Below, piece by piece: positions 48,301 through 57,071 of a stretch of 64,000 nucleotides of DNA. Source of the stretch: Lewinellaceae bacterium SD302 (GTDB taxonomy: Bacteria > Bacteroidota > Bacteroidia > Chitinophagales > Saprospiraceae); the NCBI GenBank assembly GCA_002591745.1, contig PDLQ01000004.1:62001-126000 (forward strand). The letters run 5' to 3'. Position numbers and translations under genes: made by a program. Within the stretch, counting starts at the first letter, position 1; each line of letters begins with the position of its first letter. Under the pieces are notes generated by a model. That model ran no database searches. It had not been told where the DNA came from and saw only the letters and a list, made by a program, of their open reading frames with translations.

Positions 48301-48555
48301 CGTATTCAGATGACTGAAAACTGGCGGGTTGATATCGGTAGCATCGGTTATGATTTCGTGGCCAAGGACATTACTTACCCCTACCTTAGTCTGGCCCGTG
48401 ACCTCCACTGCTGGGAAATGCGCTTCAGTTGGGCCCCGACGCGTGGAACTTATAATTTTTCCATCGGCGTAAAACCGGGTACCTTCGATTTCCTGAACGT
48501 GCCTTATCGCCGTAACCGCCTGGACGCAGAGCAGTTGGGCGGTAATATGTTTTGA
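45322..48555 (+). CDS. lptD: LPS assembly protein LptD
   Basis: 1077 residues from ATG 45322 (the frame opens at a TTG 15 bp earlier). The signal region ends SVIAAAPA. A poorly conserved-looking 200-residue stretch follows. The OstA-like beta-taco domain (about 230-330; IDFINEEIHLFGDAKVTYQQVQLSADHIILNW) then leads into the barrel: PTPLWLPFGFFPLKSGRSTGLIFP and WGYGLRDFGWFFPLGEHVNLSVLGTYYLKGTWG are LptD landmarks. LptD with LptE inserts lipopolysaccharide into the outer leaflet. The stretch between signal and OstA contains two dispersed repeat cores and a copy of the 9.1-kb palindrome, all in frame. Confidence 0.9.
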   Translation: MTYGISVLNLAFRRVSLQIYVLCLIMAMGWGSASVIAAAPAVDSTLWLQSSKLGNFDDDIAPLLATTICQWAQPSVIGPKTNLIPGIEKNTATLSVEKKAGSEKTDAWQETQTADADTGLENSRSEYHLDRSHEYLVPGFRDQTVGPSSGLLTTDTIPPDSLDEYLMRNDLPVYPINPTDTVPNPSDTSLINFGVTIEPDSLTPRFTGNTNDFRLSKDSLDAPVEYSARDSQHIDFINEEIHLFGDAKVTYQQVQLSADHIILNWGSNIVVAEPLRDSLGQRTGLPSFSDGGQEFTAKKLKYNFRTSKGIITDAVTSQDDIIIRGGTTKFLSGAIQVDDTTRADVIYTAGGIFTTCTDEHPHFGFRTTKAKIVPNQVAVIGPTNLEIMGVPTPLWLPFGFFPLKSGRSTGLIFPNDYEYSPVWGYGLRDFGWFFPLGEHVNLSVLGTYYLKGTWGVGATGSYRKRYGYSGNFTLRFDNQRAEANDGFVDFQNSMQIRWSHRQDPAAHPTANFGGSINFQTNQAQSRVYNSAAAVRQNTTNSNVNFTKSWDGQPFNLTASLSHSQSNRTREITVNFPQVRFQTQTIYPFRRKAENRVGKERWYEQVNFRYTNELKGTFVGSDTTFFTQETLDDARYGFRQNASTGLNFKVLKYFNLSPSVSYEETYYTRRSDFVFDGTTGVETDSTFDEFGNLMIDTTDFGTIRESLQTGLYGIREFSAGISLNTQFFGTIKFRKGKLRGLRHIVKPRITFGYQPDYLNNDRYNIILADTLLPELNRTYDRFDDGIFGGAPSGERQVGISYSIDNLFEAKIWNKRDSTTENVKLFQNIGISGSYNFQADSLKWSMIRISGGTKFFKDLTSVSLQAELDPYERIYDGSSVTGRRVDITTLSSSQTPFKLTQFNGTISTNITVAKIRQLFQGEEEEVITDVREERRRQREEENTLFEETDLLSLFENFSIRHNFNFRTRRLVDQSGTGARDTLRFETQAHSVELRGRIQMTENWRVDIGSIGYDFVAKDITYPYLSLARDLHCWEMRFSWAPTRGTYNFSIGVKPGTFDFLNVPYRRNRLDAEQLGGNMF
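45470..45610. repeat. Inverted pair of the dispersed repeat within lptD
   Basis: CAAAGTAGCA (45476-45485, subtype A) and TGCTACTTTG (45594-45603, subtype B) face inward 108 bp apart, open in the lptD frame as LQSSKLG and NTATLSV. Confidence 0.8.
45691..45748 (-). repeat. Diverged copy of the 9.1-kb palindromic element inside lptD
   Basis: The reverse strand of this 58-bp segment matches 9103-9160 at 42 of 58 positions with no gap, including 12 identical bases CGAGGTACTCGT. The outer stem is largely lost, and the segment is in frame in lptD. Confidence 0.6.
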
Positions 48556-48707
48556 CGGCTTTAGTAGCCACACCTTCGGATGATCCTACGGTAGGGAGGC
48601 CTCGTCGGCGCGTCAAAAGAAGTAGTAACACTTGTTTCCTCCCTCAGTATACCTCGTTTGCATCACTGCGGTGCTAGATAAATTCCCAATCAAGCTCTTA
48701 GTTGTGA

Positions 48708-50171
48708 TCAGAAATTGCCCGCCACCGCCCTTAATAACCATGGCTTCTCAGTGCAGGGTTCCGTTTCTTCAATTTTCTTACTAAGTGCTATCCGAGCCGA
48801 CCGGTCACCCGGCGGGAGCCGCTGAATCTTTTCAGCCAGGGTGAAAATGTTGAGGTAGTTTTTTTGGTGGTAGCCTAGCTTTTTTTTGCGGCGAAGCCAG
48901 GCCTTTGTCGCCCGAACATGGCTGGTGAAGAGGTTGTAATCGTCGCGCTGATAATAAATTTTCATCTGCATGACCCGAGCTGTGAGGTGATGGATAACGT
49001 CCTGATAATCGGCGGTACGTAAGAATTGTAGGGTCTGATCGAAATCGCCGCGCTGGAAAGAGAGGCGGGCCCGGCTGAGGGACTCCACTTCTCCCTTTTT
49101 TTCTGGTGGCAGTCTTCTGACGTTGGATTCCAGGAAGCTGGCGGCCCAGTCTACTTCGCCGAGCCGTAGAGCAACCCCGAGGATGTTGTTAAAGGTGTAA
49201 ATGCTGATTTGGCCGCCTTCGTAAAAGCCCTTGCGTTGCAGGCCGAGTTGGTAGAGATCCAGGCTCTGGCGCAGGTAACTTACCCGGCCGGCATTGGCCT
49301 GACGGACGCAGTGGTTAACGGCCAGAATGAGGAGGTCACGGCGGCCGTGGTGCGGAAATGCGTCGATGTGTTGCTCCAGTTCTTGTTTTAGTTCCTGAAA
49401 AAGCTCGTCGCTATTTTTACCTCTCGCACGGTAGAGTAGGGTAGCCAGGTAGTAAATGTGGATGCCGGGCAAATCTGGCCTTGGTGCAGCGGCATAGAGT
49501 TGCAATAATTCTTCCAGTAAGGGGATTTGATAGTCACGCTGGGGAAATAGCCGCAGGTGAGCCAGCGTGGCGCAGGCCTGGCGAAATTTGGTGGACATGA
49601 TGGCGAGGAGCAGGCTGTTCTCCTGGTCGAGTAAATTATGTTTTGCGGTACGTTTGGTAACCGCGTTCAGGAAGTAAACTTCTTTTTTAAGTTGATGGTC
49701 GTGGAAGAAGCGATCGGCGGCGGCGGTGGCTGCTCCGGTGGGGTAGCGGTTGTCGTAACGCCTTACCCTGGTCTGGAGATGACTGTAAAGACCACGCTCG
49801 CGATAAAACGCGAGCAGTTCATTGCGCTGGGCGAATTCATTCTGGCTGAAGCGGCGGTAGCTGAGAAATTGCTCCAGACAAGCCAGGAGTTTGTGGGTCA
49901 ACTTGGCCCAGCGGTCGGGGGTGAATTTTTGCTGCGGCCGGGCGTGTTGAAAGGCCGCTTTTTCATCAATATTAAGTTTAAGTTGGTGGATCCACTCCTC
50001 CAGATAATCGAATAGCAGGATCAATTCCTGCTGCTTGTTGTGGAGGGGGGTAGCCAGCCAATAACGGGCGTCTCTTCTTTCGGAGGGGCGTAATTCGGAA
50101 ATTAGCTCGATCAAGAGGGACAATTCGTAGGATTTAGAAGATTGGAATAATGAAATATTTAGGATAATCAA
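48708..50171 (-). CDS. Helical-repeat (TPR-like) protein of unknown function
   Basis: 487 residues, almost entirely alpha-helical, with helical pairs such as ELLQLYAAAP, YYLATLLYRARG, LDLYQLGLQRKGFYEG and LARSRLSFQRGDFDQTLQFLRTADY typical of TPR solenoids. No signal peptide; rich in Arg and Gln. The only in-frame starts near the 5' end are TTG at 50171 or an ATT, so the start is uncertain. The gene is divergent from the T9SS adhesin, and a dispersed repeat sits in the shared 5' gap. I do not recognise a named family. Confidence 0.6.
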   Translation of the reverse strand: MIILNISLFQSSKSYELSLLIELISELRPSERRDARYWLATPLHNKQQELILLFDYLEEWIHQLKLNIDEKAAFQHARPQQKFTPDRWAKLTHKLLACLEQFLSYRRFSQNEFAQRNELLAFYRERGLYSHLQTRVRRYDNRYPTGAATAAADRFFHDHQLKKEVYFLNAVTKRTAKHNLLDQENSLLLAIMSTKFRQACATLAHLRLFPQRDYQIPLLEELLQLYAAAPRPDLPGIHIYYLATLLYRARGKNSDELFQELKQELEQHIDAFPHHGRRDLLILAVNHCVRQANAGRVSYLRQSLDLYQLGLQRKGFYEGGQISIYTFNNILGVALRLGEVDWAASFLESNVRRLPPEKKGEVESLSRARLSFQRGDFDQTLQFLRTADYQDVIHHLTARVMQMKIYYQRDDYNLFTSHVRATKAWLRRKKKLGYHQKNYLNIFTLAEKIQRLPPGDRSARIALSKKIEETEPCTEKPWLLRAVAGNF

Positions 50172-50203
50172 TTTATCCTGCTGCTAATTTAGGTAGTAAA
50201 TAT

Positions 50204-50213
50204 TGCTACTTTG
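50204..50213 (+). repeat. Dispersed repeat between divergent genes
   Basis: TGCTACTTTG followed by TTAGTCAA (subtype B), in the 5' gap shared by the TPR-like and adhesin genes. Confidence 0.85.
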
Positions 50214-50379
50214 TTAGTCAAGAGAAAAAAATTGGTGGAAAAGTTAGGCATAAATGTGCTTGTCTGAGCTGTTGCTAAGCCGCATTATTGTATTGTCAGA
50301 GAACGTCGGGCGCCCGGATGATTCGATTGACGACCAACTAATTAATCGGCCAACCCCAGCGGCTACAGAAATCTATCCC

Positions 50380-53300
50380 ATGCGTTTACTATTATCTCTA
50401 ATACTGTTCTTTTTACTGCTTGCCGGTCCCGTAGCCCAGTGTATGGACGCTACTTTTGATGCCAGTATCGAATTTACCTATGATTGTGAGGGTGGAGATA
50501 TCAGTGTATTGACAATTGTTGCTGATAACAGTTCCGAGCAATATTTTCTGGAACTGACTAATTTGGAAACCGGCAATGCTGGTGGCTTTACTTACTTTTC
50601 GGCGGGTACTTACACCGTACCGATTCAGCCAGGAAATTATTTCGCGGAAGTTTACGATCAAAATGGTTGTCAGGTAGATTTAGGGAACATCAGCGTAAGT
50701 GCCGGTGGGCCGGAATTGGGCGTGATCCAATATCAGCCTCCACTTTGCGCCGCTACGAACGATGGCTCGGCCTCCGTGATCGTTTCCGGTGGCACGGCAC
50801 CTTATACTTACTTATGGAATAGCGGCTCCACCTCTCCTTCTCCGGACGACCTGCCTTTTCTATCCTACGTAGCCGTGACCGTGACCGATGCGGATGGCTG
50901 CACGGCTTTTCGCGATCTGGCTATTTTTCAGCAACCGCCAACCACCCTGGGAGTTGAACTGATTGAAATGACCAATCCTACTTGTGGCGGTGGTGCCGAC
51001 GGAACCATCGAAGTGGCTGCCGAGGGAGGGCAGTCGCCCTATTTCTATCTCTGGCATAATGGAGAGATCGGACCTGTGCTGACTAACGTAGTAGCAGGGT
51101 TTTATACCTTGACGGTGACGGACGATAATGGCTGTGTGTACGACACCACTTACGTGCTCGACGAAGGCATTAACCCCGCTATCTCGGCCAGCAACGGCGG
51201 GGTCATCGGTTGTACTACATCATCCGTCACCTTAACCGTTAGCCCCGCCGGTCCGGAATTGGGCTTTGTCTGGGAAGGCCCTGGTCAAAGCGGTGCAATT
51301 GGCAACCAGATCACCGTAGATCAGCAGGGCACCTACGTGGTAACGGTTACCGACGGCAGCCAGCCGGATTGTAGCGGGGTAGATAGTTTTGCAGTAATAG
51401 ATGAGAGCAATTTGCTGGATTTTGCCCTGACCGGATCGGTAGCCGATTGCGAGAATGGAGAGTTTTACCTGATCGAAGGAGTTGTGCTGGATGGAACCGG
51501 TCCGTTCGATTACGTTGTTCTGTACGAAGGAAATTTTGTCGATATGGGCCAGACTTCTGATAACTTTTTTCAGAACCTTGTTTCACAACCCGGCTTTTAT
51601 GAGGTCATATTAACCAGTACGACCACCGGCTGTTCGGAGATTCGCAGTTGTGAGATTTTGCCCTTCGAACCGGTCTTGGTAGAGTTTGAGGTAGACACGG
51701 CTTTTTGCGCTGGTGATTTGGCCAACATCACTTCTACAATCATATTCGGTAATCAACCCTTCAGTTGGGCATGGAGTAACGATGCGACTACGCCTTTCCT
51801 CTTTAACGTACCGGGTGGAGATTATGAGGTTACGATTACCGATGCTAACGGCTGTACCTACGTAGAAGAAATTTACGCCGGTAATAGCGATGACATCAGC
51901 ACATTCTACGTTTTTGAAAGCCCGTCCTGCGGTGAGAGTGATGGCTCCGTCACCATCACTACATTTACGGGGGGAACGGAACCCTATGGCGTAGAATGGT
52001 CTACCGGAGAAACAACGATGACTATCTCGGGGCTGGCCGCAGGCGTGGAGTACGGTGTGACAATAACCGACGCTAACGGCTGTGAAGATATCGGGTCAGT
52101 TACCCTGACTACGGACCTCGAAGCGGAAATTCTGGTAGAATATCCCGCTAATTTGGGTTGTGATGGTGGCCTACCTCAATTAACCGCCTCCCCGGATAAC
52201 GACTTTTACGAATATGAATGGACCGGACCGGCTGGCTTCACTACTAATGCAATCAGCTTCCTCGCTCCACTGGAGGGCTTTTACACCCTCACCTTAACCG
52301 ATCCTTCGGGCAATTGTGTGGACTCTACCTTTGTACAGGTCGTTGCCATCCCGGATTTAGAGTTGACGGACATTGTCGTCACTCCAGTGCCTTGCTTCGG
52401 GTTTACGACCCTGACACCTACTTATACTGCGGAAATAGACGATAATTTCGTCCATCGCTGGGTAGTGAACGGAGATACTACACTAACCCTCGGCGAAGCT
52501 TTCGACGCCGGTCTGCCGGGCTCTTACGTCTATATCGGTACGGATATGGAAACGGGCTGTGTAGTTACCGATAGCGTATTTCTGCCCACCGTAGGCGGAG
52601 AATGTGTGGGCGTAGTGGGAACGCTCTGGGCCGTCCAGGGCGATTGCAGTCTGAACGGAACGGAAGTGCCCGTGGCAAATACTTTGATCAGAATCGAAGA
52701 GATCACCGGCTCGGCCACCTACTTTGTCTCCACCGATGCCAATGGTGTTTACTCAACGGAACTGCCATTCGGCACCTACGAGGCCTACCCGTTACCCAAT
52801 GCCTCGGATCTCTATGGCGATTGCGGCGACGTACAGGTCATTCATGTAGATATGGACGGTAACGCCTTCGACGACCTTTTCATCACCTACGAGGAAGCCT
52901 GTCCGCTCATGTACGTCAGCGTGGCAGCACCTAACCTGGACCGCTGTTTTGAAAACGAAGTCTACGTGTACTACTGCAACGACGGCCCGGTGGTAGCCGA
53001 AGCCGCCACCATTACCGTAGACCTGGATGAGTTCCTCTTCTTCCAGGAGGCCAGTGTAACACCGGCCAGTTCCAGCGACCATAGCGTAACCTTTGAATTG
53101 GGCGACCTGCCGCCGTTTGCCTGTGGTACCATTAGTCTGACCTTGCTCGTCAGCTGTGAATCCGAACTAGGTCAGACTCACTGCCTGGAGGCTACGGCGA
53201 CCCCTAATGATCCCTGCCCGGAGCCGAACAACTGGAACGGCGCCAATCTGGTCCTGGACGCTGAATGTCTGGGTGACAGCCTGGAGTTCATCATTACCAA

Positions 53301-54327
53301 TGACGGCAGCGCTCCGCTCTCAGAAGCCCTGAGCTACATCATTATCGAAGACGGCATCATGATGCTTGGCCTGCCCAACACCGGTCCCGTCCTTAATGAA
53401 GATGAAGCATTTCGTTTCCGCGTGCCGGCCAACGGCAGTACTTATCGCCTGGAAGTGGAGCAGGAAGCGAATAACCCCAATTTCGGAATTCCGACCCTGA
53501 CGGTAGAGGGTTGCGGAACCAACTCCAGCGGCACTTTCTCTACCGGCTTTGTCAACCTGCTTCCGCTGAACGATTCCGATGTGAGCTGGTACGATATTCT
53601 CTGCCGCGAAAATACCGGCGCATTCGATCCCAACGATAAAATGGGCGTGCCTTTGGGCGTAGACGAACAACGCTTTATCAAGCCGGGAACGCCCATCGTC
53701 TACGACATTCAGTTTCAGAATACCGGTACCGATACGGCTCGAACGGTTGTATTACGCGACACTATTGCTCCGGAATTCGATCTGAGCACCATTCGCCTTG
53801 GTGCGGCGAGCCACGACTATGTATACGCCATCGATTCTGGCCGCGCCCTTACGATCACCTTCCCGGAGATCATGCTGCCCGACAGTTTCGTTAACGTAGA
53901 GGCTTCCCAAGGCGTAATTTCTTACTACATCGAGCATTATGACGACCTGCCATTGGGCACAGAATTGCGCAATCAGGCAGCTATCTACTTTGATTTTAAT
54001 GAACCTATTTTCACCAGCAATACCCTGCACACGCTCGGGGATGATTTTCTCTCTTCGCTCTCACCCGAGGCAATCGGGGCCGGGCACTCGCTTGCGGTTT
54101 TTCCTAACCCCGCTGACCGTAACGAAAGCGTAGCCTTCCATCCTTCAGTTCGCGAGGCCTATCACCTGGAAATTTACGATGGACTTGGTCGCAAGTTAAT
54201 GACCCGTCATAGCACCGGTGGTTTGACTTTGCTCGACCTGAGCCAGCAACCAGTAGGTTGGTATCTGGCCCGACTAACCACTACGGACGGTAGCGTAATC
54301 GCTACCAGGAAGTTCGTACTGAACTAA
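50380..54327 (+). CDS. SprB-like repeat surface adhesin with T9SS sorting domain
   Basis: 1315 residues from ATG 50380, which gives a normal signal (LLLSLILFFLLLAGPVAQ); the longer frame upstream lacks one. Ig-like SprB repeats occur several times (PLCAATNDGSASVIVSGGTA, NPTCGGGADGTIEVAAEGGQ, SPSCGESDGSVTITTFTGGT), each followed by PYxYxWSxGxT and VTDANGC. A carboxypeptidase-regulatory/SdrD B-like domain (VVGTLWAVQGDCSLNGTEVPVANTLI) follows, then a conserved surface-protein module (DPNDKMGVPLGVDEQRFIKP to IYFDFNEPIFTSNTLHT). The T9SS domain starts LAVFPNPADRNESVAF. SprB is the gliding-motility adhesin of flavobacteria; attachment or gliding roles here are inferred. Confidence 0.85.
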   Translation: MRLLLSLILFFLLLAGPVAQCMDATFDASIEFTYDCEGGDISVLTIVADNSSEQYFLELTNLETGNAGGFTYFSAGTYTVPIQPGNYFAEVYDQNGCQVDLGNISVSAGGPELGVIQYQPPLCAATNDGSASVIVSGGTAPYTYLWNSGSTSPSPDDLPFLSYVAVTVTDADGCTAFRDLAIFQQPPTTLGVELIEMTNPTCGGGADGTIEVAAEGGQSPYFYLWHNGEIGPVLTNVVAGFYTLTVTDDNGCVYDTTYVLDEGINPAISASNGGVIGCTTSSVTLTVSPAGPELGFVWEGPGQSGAIGNQITVDQQGTYVVTVTDGSQPDCSGVDSFAVIDESNLLDFALTGSVADCENGEFYLIEGVVLDGTGPFDYVVLYEGNFVDMGQTSDNFFQNLVSQPGFYEVILTSTTTGCSEIRSCEILPFEPVLVEFEVDTAFCAGDLANITSTIIFGNQPFSWAWSNDATTPFLFNVPGGDYEVTITDANGCTYVEEIYAGNSDDISTFYVFESPSCGESDGSVTITTFTGGTEPYGVEWSTGETTMTISGLAAGVEYGVTITDANGCEDIGSVTLTTDLEAEILVEYPANLGCDGGLPQLTASPDNDFYEYEWTGPAGFTTNAISFLAPLEGFYTLTLTDPSGNCVDSTFVQVVAIPDLELTDIVVTPVPCFGFTTLTPTYTAEIDDNFVHRWVVNGDTTLTLGEAFDAGLPGSYVYIGTDMETGCVVTDSVFLPTVGGECVGVVGTLWAVQGDCSLNGTEVPVANTLIRIEEITGSATYFVSTDANGVYSTELPFGTYEAYPLPNASDLYGDCGDVQVIHVDMDGNAFDDLFITYEEACPLMYVSVAAPNLDRCFENEVYVYYCNDGPVVAEAATITVDLDEFLFFQEASVTPASSSDHSVTFELGDLPPFACGTISLTLLVSCESELGQTHCLEATATPNDPCPEPNNWNGANLVLDAECLGDSLEFIITNDGSAPLSEALSYIIIEDGIMMLGLPNTGPVLNEDEAFRFRVPANGSTYRLEVEQEANNPNFGIPTLTVEGCGTNSSGTFSTGFVNLLPLNDSDVSWYDILCRENTGAFDPNDKMGVPLGVDEQRFIKPGTPIVYDIQFQNTGTDTARTVVLRDTIAPEFDLSTIRLGAASHDYVYAIDSGRALTITFPEIMLPDSFVNVEASQGVISYYIEHYDDLPLGTELRNQAAIYFDFNEPIFTSNTLHTLGDDFLSSLSPEAIGAGHSLAVFPNPADRNESVAFHPSVREAYHLEIYDGLGRKLMTRHSTGGLTLLDLSQQPVGWYLARLTTTDGSVIATRKFVLN

Positions 54328-54378
54328 AATCTTATCGGAAGCTTTGATTAAGCATTCATTTATCCAAGATGGCTGGTT

Positions 54379-54410
54379 GACCCCGTTCGTATTTCGAGCG
54401 GGGTCTTTTT
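54379..54410 (+). terminator. Intrinsic terminator of the adhesin gene
   Basis: GACCCCG (54379-54385) pairs with CGGGGTC (54399-54405), followed by TTTTT. Confidence 0.85.
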
Positions 54411-54433
54411 GGTATGGAATTGATCTGTCCTGG

Positions 54434-54443
54434 CAAAGTAGCA
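54434..54443 (+). repeat. Dispersed repeat after the adhesin terminator
   Basis: CAAAGTAGCA with CTGG before it (subtype B) in the gap before the convergent SPOR lipoprotein gene. Confidence 0.85.
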
Positions 54444-54622
54444 GTGTTTAATTTAAAGCACTTACCAGCAGGAGCTAGACTTGACAGTTGATGCCGTAGC
54501 GAAACTCATCCGGTAAATGGATCACTAGTCCTCTTTGCCAAAACGCTTTATCCGGAAAGCAGAAATTGAGGAGGGGAAGAATTTTCAGGTTAGTACCTTT
54601 CTCTTTCCCCCCCACTTGTCGT

Positions 54623-55282
54623 TTACTGCTGGCCTGAGAGTCGCAATGCTTCTTGGACCTCCACTCGTTGCCCGTTGTTCAAGGCTACTACGAAAGCATC
54701 CTTCACGCCCATCTGGCGAAGACGGTCGCGTAGCTTGCGGGCATTATCATAAGTACGGAACTGGGAAACGACTACCTTTTGCAGCCCTTGCTGATCGCTG
54801 AGGTTCAGGCCGTCACCGGTGTCCAGGTCATTGTCCAGTTTATTGCCAGGCTGAGCGAAGGCACCGAGCTGAACGCGAAAAACTATCCCGTTTGCAATAG
54901 ATTGGTCGGTGATCATCTCGTCCCGGTTGGCCAGAGCGTTCTGAGCTACGGTAAGCTGACTTTGGGCTTCGTTAAGCTGTCGACGCAGGTCCTGAAGTTC
55001 GGCCTGGGCATTCTGATAATTGGCTCCGCTGGAATTCTGAGCAGACTGAGCCCGGTTGAGGTCGCTGCGCAGTTGGGTGACCAGTGCTTCGTTTTCTTCA
55101 CAGGCCTCGGTAAAGGTGCGGAGAGACTCCGGGTTCTTCTGGTAAGCTTTGGCACGAGCGGACCAATCAACGCCGTCGCTACCGTCACCCATCGTTGCTA
55201 CTTTGGGGCTACAGGCAGAAAAGCCGAGAAAAATGACCGCAAGTAGGGCCATAAGCAGTGGGAAAGTGAATTTTTGGTACAT
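54623..55282 (-). CDS. Coiled-coil lipoprotein with SPOR domain
   Basis: 219 residues; lipoprotein signal ending FLGFSACSPKVA. The middle (about 60-125) is a coiled coil (LVTQLRSDLNRAQSAQN, AELQDLRRQLNEAQSQLTVAQNAL). The C-terminal part (about 135-215, FRVQLGAFAQPGNKLDN to VKDAFVVALNNGQRVEVQEAL) is a SPOR domain, which binds stem-peptide-free glycan at division sites. A repeat core is just after the lipobox in frame (PKVATM). Possible role: septal cell-envelope tether; it stands alone between two plus-strand genes. Confidence 0.78.
   Translation of the reverse strand: MYQKFTFPLLMALLAVIFLGFSACSPKVATMGDGSDGVDWSARAKAYQKNPESLRTFTEACEENEALVTQLRSDLNRAQSAQNSSGANYQNAQAELQDLRRQLNEAQSQLTVAQNALANRDEMITDQSIANGIVFRVQLGAFAQPGNKLDNDLDTGDGLNLSDQQGLQKVVVSQFRTYDNARKLRDRLRQMGVKDAFVVALNNGQRVEVQEALRLSGQQ
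55196..55205 (+). repeat. Dispersed repeat core at the 5' end of the SPOR lipoprotein gene
   Basis: TGCTACTTTG; on the gene's strand it encodes KVAT right after the lipidated Cys. The flank after the core (GGGCT) fits neither subtype well. Confidence 0.55.
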
Positions 55283-55427
55283 GAATTATAGGTTTTACTG
55301 GATAAACTGGCTTAGTTGGGCGGATGTTTACGTCAATTGGTCGTAATAAACAGACGCGTTCAGACGTAAAGCTTAACTTGCGTCGTTTCTTATTGAAACG
55401 ATTTACTACTCAAACAAAATTAGTATA

Positions 55428-57065
55428 ATGTTGAGATATTTTGCCCTGGCCACAGCCTTATTCTTCTCACTGGCATTGGTCGCCCAAGACGACGCCCCAC
55501 AAAACTGGTGGAACCTGGATCTGACCGCCGATAAATACCCCGGTGTTAGTGCCGACAAAGCTCAGGAATACCTGAAAGGAAAAACGGGCCGCCAGGTGGT
55601 GGTTGCCGTAATCGATAGTGGGGTAGACATCATGCACGAAGACCTCAAAGACATCATCTGGACCAACGAAGGCGAGATCGCCGGAAACGGAATTGACGAT
55701 GACAACAATGGCTACGTAGACGATATCCACGGCTGGAACTTCATCGGTGGAGCTAATGGCACCCACGTTAACTACGAAAACCTGGAAGTCGTTCGTATCT
55801 ACAACCGTCTTGCCAAAAAGTACGCCAACCGCAACGTGGACGGGCTGCCCAAGAAGGAACGCCAGGAGTACGCCAAAATGCTGGAAATGAAGGAAGAGAT
55901 CGACAAAGAGTACGATGCTGCCGCACCGCAGTACGCCGTTGTCGCTCCAGCTTGGGAAGCGGCACAAAAAGCCGTAAAGACGATTGGGAAAGATGCCAAA
56001 GACATCAGCATGGAAGAAATCAAGGCCCTGGAAGGTGAAGATTTCACCATGCTGAAGCAAATCCTGCCTAACCTTAGCCGCAGCGGCGAATTCCCCGAAG
56101 CCTACGAAAACCTCGAAGGCTATACCGATTACCTCAAAGGTACCGTAGAGTACAACTACAATGTAGACTACGATGCCCGCGATATCGTAGGTGACGACCC
56201 CAGCAACCTGAACGACCGTAACTACGGCAACAACGACGTGAAGGGCCCCGACAGCGGCCACGGTACCCACGTATCCGGCATTATCGCTGCAGTGCGTGAC
56301 AATAACATTGGTGTAGACGGTGTTGGTGGAGCCAACATTCGCATTATGTCGGTCCGCACCGTTCCCAACGGTGATGAGCGCGATAAAGACGTGGCCAACG
56401 CCATCCGTTACGCCGTAGATAACGGGGCTCAAGTGGTAAACATGAGTTTCGGTAAAGGTTACAGCCCCTACAAAGGAGCCGTAGATGCTGCCGTAAAGTA
56501 TGCCCAGAAAAACGACGTTCTTCTGGTACACGCCGCCGGAAATGACGGTAAGAAACTGACCCTGACCAACAATTACCCCAACGACGTATTCCAGAAAAAA
56601 AGTGGCAAGCCCGGCAAAAAGGCCGCCAAGAACTGGATCGAAGTGGGTGCCGCCAGCAAGATGTATGACGCTGGCCTACCCGCCGGCTTTAGCAACTATA
56701 ATAAGGAGTACGTGGACGTTTTCGCCCCGGGTGCCGACATCTACAGCACCACCCCGGAGAACAATTACGCCAGTTTCAACGGTACCTCCATGGCCGCCCC
56801 GATGGTAGCCGGCATAGCCGCTCTGGTGCGCAGCTATTTCCCCGATCTCACCGCCCGCCAAGTGCGCGAGATCATCCTCGAAAGTGCTATCCCCGCCGAC
56901 CTGAGCGTGAATACGCCCGGTGAAGATGACAAGCAAGTCAAGTTCGACCGTCTGAGCGCCACCGGTGCCGTCGCCAACGCTTACGCTGCGGTGAAAATGG
57001 CCGAAATGACCAAAGGCAAGAAGAAAAAAGCGGCTCAGCGCGATGCTTCGCTGATGAAGTACTAG
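55428..57065 (+). CDS. Subtilisin-family (S8) serine protease
   Basis: 545 residues; signal peptide ending SLALVAQ. The catalytic triad is Asp in VAVIDSGVDIMHEDL (near 63), His in DSGHGTHVSGIIAA (near 278) and Ser in NGTSMAAPMVAGIAAL (near 454). About 215 residues separate Asp from His, against about 30 in typical subtilisins. The extra part includes a charged helical hairpin (LPKKERQEYAKMLEMKEEID, YAVVAPAWEAAQKAVKTIGKDA) and a YDARDIVGDDPSNLNDRNYGNND loop, features of a Bacteroidota S8 group. No T9SS domain; the tail is Lys-rich (TKGKKKKAAQRDASLMKY). It is probably periplasmic or Sec-secreted. Confidence 0.9.
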   Translation: MLRYFALATALFFSLALVAQDDAPQNWWNLDLTADKYPGVSADKAQEYLKGKTGRQVVVAVIDSGVDIMHEDLKDIIWTNEGEIAGNGIDDDNNGYVDDIHGWNFIGGANGTHVNYENLEVVRIYNRLAKKYANRNVDGLPKKERQEYAKMLEMKEEIDKEYDAAAPQYAVVAPAWEAAQKAVKTIGKDAKDISMEEIKALEGEDFTMLKQILPNLSRSGEFPEAYENLEGYTDYLKGTVEYNYNVDYDARDIVGDDPSNLNDRNYGNNDVKGPDSGHGTHVSGIIAAVRDNNIGVDGVGGANIRIMSVRTVPNGDERDKDVANAIRYAVDNGAQVVNMSFGKGYSPYKGAVDAAVKYAQKNDVLLVHAAGNDGKKLTLTNNYPNDVFQKKSGKPGKKAAKNWIEVGAASKMYDAGLPAGFSNYNKEYVDVFAPGADIYSTTPENNYASFNGTSMAAPMVAGIAALVRSYFPDLTARQVREIILESAIPADLSVNTPGEDDKQVKFDRLSATGAVANAYAAVKMAEMTKGKKKKAAQRDASLMKY

Positions 57066-57071
57066 GTACTT

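Noticed and set aside
53985-54000. TCTACTTTGAT within the adhesin as another repeat copy
   Set aside because: The core has a mismatch and neither flank fits subtype A or B; it encodes the common IYFDFN motif of this domain.
55467-56531. Open frame of 354 codons antisense to the subtilase
   Set aside because: It is a Val/Phe-rich mirror of the protease reading frame, without an initiation context.
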